DNA of 5,074 nt, from the NCBI GenBank assembly GCA_020061285.1, contig JAGUYQ010000194.1, forward strand, positions 1 to 5,074. The letters run 5' to 3'. The DNA is from Betaproteobacteria bacterium (lineage in GTDB: Bacteria > Pseudomonadota > Gammaproteobacteria > Burkholderiales > UBA9220). Positions 1-5,074 of the stretch are shown in pieces (the first letter of the stretch is position 1; every line of letters starts with the position of its first letter). Under the pieces are notes generated by a model. It was not told the origin of the DNA. It saw nothing but the letters and a program-made list of their open reading frames with translations, and searched no databases. The position numbers were made by a program, and so were the translations under genes.

Positions 1-1
1 C

Positions 2-1399
2 ACCCGCGACCACAAAGTCGTGGTGTACAAGGCCAAGGCCATCCTGCTGGCCGCCGGTGGCTGCGTGAACCTGTTCCGTCCCCGCTCCGTGGGCGAAGGT
101 CAAGGCCGTGCCTGGTACCCGGTATGGAACGCCGGTTCCACCTACACCATGGCCGCCGAGGCCGGTGCCGAGCTGACCATGATGGAAAACCGCTTCGTGC
201 CCGCCCGCTTCAAGGACGGCTACGGTCCCGTGGGTGCCTGGTTCCTGCTGTTCAAGGCCCAGGCCACCAACGCCAACGGCGAAGTGTACATGCAGAAGAA
301 CAAGGAAATGCTGAACGACTACCCGCCCTATGGCCAGGCTGCCGTTCCCGCTTCCTGCCTGCGTAACCACCTGATGCTGAAGGAAATGAAGGAAGGCCGC
401 GGCCCCATTTACATGGACACCGTGACCGCCCTCGGCAAGCTGCGTGAAACCCTGACCCCCCGCGAAGTGAAGCACCTGGAAGCGGAAGCCTGGGAAGACT
501 TCCTCGACATGTGCGTCGGCCAGTGCGGTATCTGGGTGGGTGAGAACATCGAACCGGAGAAGAAGAACTCCGAACTGATGCCCACCGAGCCCTACCTCCT
601 GGGTTCCCACTCCGGCTGCTGCGGCATCTGGGCCTCCGGCCCGGAAGATGTCGGCGCGCCGACCGACGAAGCGCTGCCTGGCGTGCCCGACCACCTGCCC
701 AAGGGCTGGAACTGGGGCTACCGTGGCATGACCACCGTCAGCGGCCTGTTCACCGCCGGTGACGGCGTTGGCGCCTCCGGCCACAAGTTCTCCTCCGGTT
801 CCCACGCCGAAGGCCGCATGGCCGCCAAGTCGATGGTGAAGTACTGCCTGGACAACAAGGACCTGAAGGTGGAACTCGACACCCCCGCCGAGCAACTGGT
901 GGAAGAGATCTACAAGCCCGTGCGCAACTTCCTGGAGCACAAGGACTACACCACCGCCATCGACGTGAACCCCAACTACATCACGCCGAAGATGCTGCAG
1001 TTCCGCCTCCAGAAGATCATGGACGAGTACGTTGCCGGTGTTGCCACCTACTACACCACCAACGACAAGATGCTCGCCGTGGCCGAAGAGAAGCTGGGCA
1101 TGCTCAAGGAAGACGCCGAAAAGATGCGCGCCAAGGACCTGCACGAGCTGCTGCGCGCCTGGGAAAACTACCACCGCATCCTGACGGCCGAAGCCCACAT
1201 GAAGCACATCCAATTCCGCGAAGAAAGCCGCTACCCCGGCTTCTACTACCGGATGGACAAGAACTTCGTGGACGAGGAAAACTGGAAGTGCTTCGTGAAC
1301 TCCATCTACGACAAGACCACCAAGAAGTGGACCTGCTTCAAGCGCGCCCACGTTGACTTGGTTGACAAGTCCAAGCTGTTCAAGCCTGCCAGCCACTAA
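2..1399 (+). CDS. aprA: Dissimilatory adenylylsulfate (APS) reductase, alpha subunit, 5'-truncated by the window edge
   Basis: This is the flavoprotein subunit of cytoplasmic APS reductase. With the iron-sulfur subunit AprB it interconverts APS and sulfite plus AMP; in sulfur oxidisers it runs from sulfite towards APS. The frame is open from base 2, giving 465 residues plus a TAA stop. From memory AprA is about 620-660 residues, so roughly the first quarter, with the N-terminal FAD-binding Rossmann motif, lies upstream. Recognisable family blocks are AAGGCVNLFRP near the start, ENRFVPARFKDGYGPVGAW (about 188-244), GSHSGCCGIWASG (about 602-640), GWNWGYRGM, and the C-terminal FAD/active-site block GLFTAGDGVGASGHKFSSGS (from about 743, with His at 782-784). 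The tail FKRAHVDLVDKSKLFK is also typical. No frameshift or internal stop is seen. Codon use is strongly biased (mostly CGC/CGT, AAG, CTG), fitting a highly expressed gene. AprB is usually encoded just upstream, outside this window. A terminator follows directly. Identification is firm; the reaction direction is inferred. Confidence 0.96.
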   Translation, partial: TRDHKVVVYKAKAILLAAGGCVNLFRPRSVGEGQGRAWYPVWNAGSTYTMAAEAGAELTMMENRFVPARFKDGYGPVGAWFLLFKAQATNANGEVYMQKNKEMLNDYPPYGQAAVPASCLRNHLMLKEMKEGRGPIYMDTVTALGKLRETLTPREVKHLEAEAWEDFLDMCVGQCGIWVGENIEPEKKNSELMPTEPYLLGSHSGCCGIWASGPEDVGAPTDEALPGVPDHLPKGWNWGYRGMTTVSGLFTAGDGVGASGHKFSSGSHAEGRMAAKSMVKYCLDNKDLKVELDTPAEQLVEEIYKPVRNFLEHKDYTTAIDVNPNYITPKMLQFRLQKIMDEYVAGVATYYTTNDKMLAVAEEKLGMLKEDAEKMRAKDLHELLRAWENYHRILTAEAHMKHIQFREESRYPGFYYRMDKNFVDEENWKCFVNSIYDKTTKKWTCFKRAHVDLVDKSKLFKPASH

Positions 1400-1422
1400 G
1401 CCGGCAGTCTCAACGAGGCTTG

Positions 1423-1453
1423 AAACCGGGCGCTGCGGCGCCCGGTTTTTTTT
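1423..1453 (+). terminator. Rho-independent terminator after aprA
   Basis: An 11-bp perfect stem is formed by 1423-1433 (AAACCGGGCGC) and 1438-1448, closed by the four-base loop TGCG. An uninterrupted run of eight T follows or overlaps the stem (1446-1453). It begins 23 bases after the aprA stop codon. The stem is GC-rich and only three A precede it, so it should work mainly on the + strand. It probably ends the apr transcript and insulates the next genes from it. Confidence 0.93.
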
Positions 1454-1488
1454 GGCCGCCGCAACACGACGGCCACGGCGTAAAAGAG

Positions 1489-1494
1489 TAAAAT
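1489..1494 (+). promoter_or_regulatory. Candidate -10 element for the downstream three-gene unit
   Basis: TAAAAT matches five of six bases of the sigma-70 -10 consensus and lies in the only AT-rich patch (1481-1497) of the intergenic region, between the aprA terminator and the next start codon. At a 17-bp spacing the -35 position (1466-1471, ACGACG) matches only three of six bases. The promoter is therefore weak, activator-dependent, or not real. Transcription would begin near 1501. The location argument, after a strong terminator and before a gene, is better than the motif itself. Confidence 0.28.
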
Positions 1495-1498
1495 TATC

Positions 1499-1521
1499 GG
1501 CTTTCCCCCTCGCGGGAAGCC
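1499..1521 (+). other. Small inverted repeat (possible leader hairpin) before the cysteine-cluster gene
   Basis: GGCTTTCC (1499-1506) pairs with GGGAAGCC (1514-1521) over eight positions, one of them a T-G wobble, leaving a seven-base loop. It has no following T-run, so it is not a terminator. It ends seven bases before the ribosome binding site. Loop bases CCTC (1508-1511) are complementary to GAGG of the Shine-Dalgarno site (1529-1532), which would allow weak occlusion. Any regulatory role is speculative. Confidence 0.3.
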
Positions 1522-1528
1522 CATCCAT

Positions 1529-1533
1529 GAGGT
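1529..1533 (+). promoter_or_regulatory. Ribosome binding site that fixes the start of the cysteine-cluster gene
   Basis: GAGGT, complementary to the 16S rRNA 3' end, is followed by a six-base spacer (AGAAAA) and the ATG at 1540. This is the clearest Shine-Dalgarno site in the window and supports that start codon. Confidence 0.75.
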
Positions 1534-1539
1534 AGAAAA

Positions 1540-2469
1540 ATGGCAGACGTACAAATCGACATCAGCGAATTCCCTTTCCAGCGCTTGCCGGTGGAACCCA
1601 CCCTGCTCGAAGGCAATGCCACCTTCCGGTTTCAGTGCCGCAAGGGCATCAGTTGCTGGAACGCCTGTTGCAGCAATATCGACATCTCACTCACCCCCTA
1701 CGACATCCTGCGCCTGAAAAAGCGCCTGGGAATGACTTCCGGCGACTTCCTCAACGCCTATACCATCCCCTACGAGATGGACAAGGACAGCATCGCCGGG
1801 GTGAAATTCAAGCCGGTGGAAAACGGCACCGCCTGCCAATTCATGACCCCCGAGGGCTGCTCGGTCTACGAGGACCGCCCCACCGCCTGCCGCTACTATC
1901 CCATCGCCCTGCTCTCCATGCGCAAGCAGGACGAATACACCGACACCGCCGCCTACGCCATGGTGAAAGAGGCCCACTGCAAGGGCCACGACGAGCCCCG
2001 CCCTATCACCATCGAGGACTACCGCAAGGAACAGGGCGTGGACATTTACGACGAACTGGGCCGCGGCTGGCGCCAACTGGTGCTGAAGAAAAAATCCTCC
2101 GGCCCCACCGTGGGCACCCCCTCCAAGCGCAGCCTGCAACTGTTCTTCATGGCCTGCTACGACCAGGACCGCTTCCGCGACTTCGTCGCCAGCGATTCCT
2201 TCCACGACGTTTACGAACTCACGGCGCAAGAGAAGCTGACCATCGCCAGCGACGACATCGAACTGATGCAGTTCGCCTTCCGCTTCCTGCGCCAGGTGAT
2301 GTTCGACGAGCAGACCATTCCCATCCGCGTCGACGCCATGGAAAAACGCCTGGCCCGCAAGCAGGAGCGCGAAGCCAAGATGGAGGAAATCGTGCAGAAG
2401 CTCGGCCCCCTGGACGACATCATCAAACCCGCGCCGGAACCGGAAGACAAATACCGCTGCGCCGACTGA
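1540..2469 (+). CDS. YkgJ-family cysteine-cluster protein (putative metal or Fe-S binding)
   Basis: This complete 309-residue protein runs from an ATG with a good ribosome binding site to a TGA. The N-terminal half resembles the YkgJ/UPF0153 CxxCxxCC family, whose members are thought to bind zinc or an Fe-S cluster but whose biochemistry is poorly known. The cysteines are C33, C39 and the pair C43-C44 (C-x5-C-x3-CC), then C99, C107, C117 and C147. C117 sits in the family signature [15 protein letters not shown] (107-121). Two further cysteines are C206 and C307. No signal peptide or membrane segment is seen, so it is probably cytoplasmic. Residues after about 160 form a less recognisable extension; about 270-295 is charged and helical ([15 protein letters not shown]). 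The gene ends 17 bases before a CbbQ-like ATPase gene, so the two are probably co-transcribed. The family call is good; the function is unknown. A role in metal-centre assembly or redox sensing for the downstream ATPase system is inference. Confidence 0.88.
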   Translation: MADVQIDISEFPFQRLPVEPTLLEGNATFRFQCRKGISCWNACCSNIDISLTPYDILRLKKRLGMTSGDFLNAYTIPYEMDKDSIAGVKFKPVENGTACQFMTPEGCSVYEDRPTACRYYPIALLSMRKQDEYTDTAAYAMVKEAHCKGHDEPRPITIEDYRKEQGVDIYDELGRGWRQLVLKKKSSGPTVGTPSKRSLQLFFMACYDQDRFRDFVASDSFHDVYELTAQEKLTIASDDIELMQFAFRFLRQVMFDEQTIPIRVDAMEKRLARKQEREAKMEEIVQKLGPLDDIIKPAPEPEDKYRCAD

Positions 2470-2486
2470 GCGCCTTGGTAACTGCC

Positions 2487-3299
2487 GTGGACAGCCAGAC
2501 CTTCGCCCCGGAAGAGCATTTCATCACGGTGGAGCCCTACTACGAGCCCACCGGGGACGAAATCGCCATTTTCGAGGCGGCCTACCGCAACGGGTTGCCG
2601 GTGCTGCTGAAAGGCCCTACCGGCTGCGGCAAGACCCGCTTCATGGAGTACATGGCCTGGCGTCTCAAGCGGCCCCTGATCACGGTCTCCTGCCACGACG
2701 ACCTCACCGCCTCCGATCTGGTGGGCCGTTTCCTGGTCAAGGGCGGCGAAACCACCTGGGTGGACGGCCCCCTCACCCGCGCCGTGCGGGCCGGGGCCAT
2801 CTGCTACCTGGACGAGATCGTCGAGGCGCGCAAGGATACCTTGGTGGTCATCCACCCCCTGGCCGACGATCGGCGGGAACTGCCCATGGAAAAGCTCGGC
2901 ACCCTGCTGCGGGCCGGCGACGATTTCGCCCTCGCCGTTTCCTACAACCCCGGCTACCAAAGCGTCCTCAAGGACCTCAAGCAATCCACGCGGCAACGTT
3001 TCGTCGCCCTGGAGTTCGACTACCCGGCCCAGGAACTGGAGCGCAAGATCGTCGCCAACGAAGCCAAGGTGGACGCCGGCCTGGCGGACAAGCTGGTGCG
3101 CTTCGCCCACATGACCCGCAATCTCAAGGGCAGTGGCCTGGAGGAGGGAGCCAGCACCCGCCTCCTGGTCCATGCCGGCAAGCTCATCGCCGCCGGCGTC
3201 CCCGCCGTCTCCGCCTGCCAGAGCGCCATCGCCCAGGCCGTCACCGACGACCCCGACATGCTGACGGCGATACAGGAGCTCTCCTCCTCCCTCTTCTAG
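2487..3299 (+). CDS. cbbQ: CbbQ/NorQ-type MoxR-family AAA+ ATPase
   Basis: This 270-residue cytoplasmic AAA+ protein closely matches CbbQ, whose hexamer works with CbbO to reactivate inhibited Rubisco; the sister family NorQ serves nitric oxide reductase. Visible motifs are Walker A GPTGCGKT (43-50), [13 protein letters not shown] (69-81), Walker B ICYLDE (105-110), sensor-1 region SYNPGYQS with N154, candidate arginine fingers in STRQRF (R169, R171), and sensor-2 STR with R225. The length equals the usual CbbQ length of about 265-270. The GTG at 2487 is chosen because it gives an N-terminus of family length ([19 protein letters not shown]); its Shine-Dalgarno site is poor (GGTA at 2477-2480). 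TTG at 2475 is an alternative adding four residues. The same frame stays open back to 1635, but that part overlaps the previous gene and encodes an arginine/proline-rich shadow. The gene lies 17 bases after the cysteine-cluster gene and three bases before the CbbO-like gene. ATPase identity is firm; Rubisco as target is likely but unproven. Confidence 0.9.
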   Translation: MDSQTFAPEEHFITVEPYYEPTGDEIAIFEAAYRNGLPVLLKGPTGCGKTRFMEYMAWRLKRPLITVSCHDDLTASDLVGRFLVKGGETTWVDGPLTRAVRAGAICYLDEIVEARKDTLVVIHPLADDRRELPMEKLGTLLRAGDDFALAVSYNPGYQSVLKDLKQSTRQRFVALEFDYPAQELERKIVANEAKVDAGLADKLVRFAHMTRNLKGSGLEEGASTRLLVHAGKLIAAGVPAVSACQSAIAQAVTDDPDMLTAIQELSSSLF

Positions 3300-3302
3300 C
3301 CC

Positions 3303-5074
3303 ATGGCAGACCTCTCTCCACTCTCCGCCGGGCAAATCGAGCAACCCCTGGAAAAATGGCTGGAGGTGGAGTTCACCTTCCTCCAGGTAGGCGACCTAGC
3401 CACCGCCATCGCCACCCTGCCACGGGACGAGCAAGACTTCCTCCTCGGCTGGGTACGCCGCATCGCCTCCAACAACATCCAGATCGCCTACCAGTTCGCC
3501 GGCCAAGCCCTCGGCCTGCTGGCCCACATGGACCGCAGCCTGATCGAGGCCTGGGCCCTCCACGCCATGGATACCTACGACAAGGCCGGCCTGCGGGAGG
3601 CAGTCGGCGTGATCCAGAACGTGGAGCGCTTCGTCCACCAAAGCCACGAACGGGCCGCCGGTGTAGTGCTGGAGCAGGTCAGCGGCATCCTCCTCACCTT
3701 CCTGCGGGGGCTCGCGGGGCGGGAATTGAAACTGGAACGGGGGGAGGTTCCCTACACCGACAGCGGCACCCTCTTCCTCCCCGCCGTGGTGGCGCGGATG
3801 CAGAAACGGGAGCAGAACTTCACCCTGTGCAAGGCCATGACCGCCATGCTCTGGGCCCAGACCCGCTTCGGCACCTTCCGCGCAGACTTCGGCGCCCTCG
3901 CCGCCTATGCCGACCCGCAACTGGCTCTGCGCGCCTTCCATGCCCTGGAAACCCTACGCCTGGAAGCTTGCATCGGTCGGGAACTGCCCGGCCTGTACCG
4001 GGAAATGCAGCGTCTCAAGCTGGAGGCCGGCGATCATTTACCACCGGAATGGCAGGCCTTCGCCGTTTCCTTGTCCCGCCCCGACGCCACGGTGGAGGAC
4101 AGCCTCGCCCTCCTCCCCCGTGCCTATGCAGCCCCCCCGCCCGCTCCGTTCTGCTACCAGGGTGAGCTGCGCCCGGACGCCGTGGCCCAGGTCATGACCG
4201 CCCGCCTGGAGCGGGAAAAGATACTCCTCCGGGTGCGCCTCGCCGAACTGGCCAAGGAACACGGACAGGAAGGAAAGACCACCACGGCATCCCGTTTCGA
4301 AGTCCGGCAGGGCGAGGAACGGGGCGGCCTGCCGCAACTGGAACTGGTTCTCGACGGCAAGCCCCTGCCGCCCCCGGTGGACGTGCGCCAACTGCTCACC
4401 TCCATCCGCCTCGACCTGGACGGCATCCCCCCCGAGCACCTGGTCCCCGCCGGCCCCGGCGAGTACGACCCGAAGGACTACCGGGAGCAAATCCGGGACC
4501 CGGACGAGGTGTGGCAGGGCACCTATCACGAGGAAGGGGCGGTGCTCTACCCGGAGTGGGACTACGGCCGACAACACTACCGCAAGAACTGGTGCGTGAT
4601 GCGGGAAAAGGAGGTGGCGCCGGTCCGCGACGGCTTTGTTGCCGAGGCCCTCGCCAGGCACGGCGGACTGGTCAAGCACCTGCGCCGCACCTTCGAGGCC
4701 CTGCGGGATGAGGACCGGCTGCTGAAGCGGCAGTTCCAGGGGGACGAAGTGGACATCGACGCCCTGGTGGAAGCCCTGGCCGACGCCCGCGACGGACGGG
4801 AAATGAGCGAACGCCTGTTCATGCACATGCACCGGGCGGAACGCAACATCGCGGCCATGTTCCTGGTGGACATGAGCGGCAGCACACGGGGCTGGATCAA
4901 CGACGCCGAGCGGGAATCCCTGCTGCTGCTGTGCGAGGCCCTGGAAACCCTGGGGGACCGCTACGCCATCTACGGCTTCTCCGGCATCACCCGCAAGCGC
5001 TGCGAACTGTACCGCATCAAGCGCCTCGACGAAGCCTACGGCGAGGAAGTGCAGGCGCGCATTTCCGGCATCCG
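3303..5074 (+). CDS. cbbO: CbbO/NorD-type von Willebrand factor A domain protein, 3'-truncated by the window edge
   Basis: An ATG three bases after the cbbQ-like stop opens a frame with no stop to the window end: 590 complete codons. CbbO proteins are about 770-790 residues from memory, so some 190 are missing. CbbO is the adaptor of the CbbQ hexamer: its helical N-terminal part docks on the ATPase and its C-terminal VWA domain contacts the client, Rubisco in characterised cases. Seen here are a long helical N-terminal region (about 1-270), FCYQGELRPD (283-292), the CbbO/NorD-typical YPEWDYG (416-422), and a VWA domain beginning at FLVDMSGSTRGW. The last carries the metal site DxSxS (D523, S525, S527), followed by GDRYAIYGFSG. 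The remaining metal-site threonine and aspartate should lie past the edge. No Shine-Dalgarno site sits at normal distance (AGGAG at 3274-3278 is 24 bases away), so translation is probably coupled to cbbQ. Arginine CGG and glycine GGG codons are much more frequent than in aprA. NorD is the main alternative name. Confidence 0.88.
   Translation, partial: MADLSPLSAGQIEQPLEKWLEVEFTFLQVGDLATAIATLPRDEQDFLLGWVRRIASNNIQIAYQFAGQALGLLAHMDRSLIEAWALHAMDTYDKAGLREAVGVIQNVERFVHQSHERAAGVVLEQVSGILLTFLRGLAGRELKLERGEVPYTDSGTLFLPAVVARMQKREQNFTLCKAMTAMLWAQTRFGTFRADFGALAAYADPQLALRAFHALETLRLEACIGRELPGLYREMQRLKLEAGDHLPPEWQAFAVSLSRPDATVEDSLALLPRAYAAPPPAPFCYQGELRPDAVAQVMTARLEREKILLRVRLAELAKEHGQEGKTTTASRFEVRQGEERGGLPQLELVLDGKPLPPPVDVRQLLTSIRLDLDGIPPEHLVPAGPGEYDPKDYREQIRDPDEVWQGTYHEEGAVLYPEWDYGRQHYRKNWCVMREKEVAPVRDGFVAEALARHGGLVKHLRRTFEALRDEDRLLKRQFQGDEVDIDALVEALADARDGREMSERLFMHMHRAERNIAAMFLVDMSGSTRGWINDAERESLLLLCEALETLGDRYAIYGFSGITRKRCELYRIKRLDEAYGEEVQARISGI

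Noticed and set aside
1454..1474. Inverted repeat GGCCG/CGGCC right after the terminator
   Set aside because: Five-base arms with an eleven-base loop are expected by chance at this GC content; no T-run or known operator pattern.
1527..1535. Minimal two-codon reading frame ATG AGG TAG overlapping the ribosome binding site
   Set aside because: It has no ribosome binding site of its own and is most simply a chance by-product of the GAGGT sequence.
1635..2486. Long open frame upstream of, and continuous with, the ATPase frame, which could suggest a 554-residue fusion protein
   Set aside because: This part overlaps the cysteine-cluster gene in another frame and encodes arginine/proline/histidine-rich sequence with no domain; family length and similarity place the real start near 2487.
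2211..3344. 377-residue open frame on the - strand
   Set aside because: It lies antisense to the ATPase gene, is rich in Gly, Ala, Val and Leu, shows no recognisable motif, and is a typical shadow of a GC-rich gene.
3356..4165. 269-residue open frame on the + strand
   Set aside because: It is out of frame inside the CbbO-like gene, is rich in Arg, Pro and Gly, and has no domain; the CbbO/NorD motifs are in the other frame.
4038..4832. 264-residue open frame on the - strand
   Set aside because: It is antisense to well-conserved CbbO/NorD coding sequence including YPEWDYG, with no recognisable product.
4920..4931. Four tandem CTG codons
   Set aside because: This encodes a leucine run in a helix of the VWA domain; short codon runs like this are ordinary.

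Overview
The window looks like a high-GC chromosomal segment of a sulfur-oxidising, probably autotrophic proteobacterium, most likely of the betaproteobacterial Thiobacillus/Sulfuricella/Sulfuritalea type. This rests on a recognisable dissimilatory adenylylsulfate (APS) reductase alpha subunit followed by a CbbQ/CbbO-like pair. The taxon is inferred from protein resemblance and GC-rich codon use. A sulfate reducer is less likely given the CbbQ/CbbO-type genes, but the window alone cannot exclude it.

Layout, all on the + strand. (1) Bases 2-1399 hold the 3' three quarters of aprA, open at the left edge. (2) Bases 1400-1539 are intergenic: a strong intrinsic terminator (1423-1453), a weak candidate promoter (-10-like TAAAAT at 1489-1494), a small leader hairpin (1499-1521) and a good Shine-Dalgarno site. 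(3) Bases 1540-2469 encode a YkgJ-type cysteine-cluster protein. (4) Bases 2487-3299 encode a complete CbbQ/NorQ-type MoxR AAA+ ATPase. (5) Bases 3303-5074 encode a CbbO/NorD-type von Willebrand factor A protein, in frame to the right edge and cut off just after the DxSxS metal site.

The last three genes are tightly packed (gaps of 17 and 3 nt) and are probably one transcript. The terminator separates them from aprA. In characterised systems the CbbQ hexamer and the CbbO adaptor form a motor that reactivates inhibited Rubisco, while NorQ/NorD matures nitric oxide reductase. No Rubisco or nitric oxide reductase gene lies in the window. The target here is therefore open: Rubisco encoded elsewhere, or a nearby metalloenzyme. 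The YkgJ-like protein at the head of the unit is the least understood part.

The window shows no RNA genes, mobile elements, CRISPR arrays or long repeats. The other long open frames, on both strands, are shadows caused by high GC.
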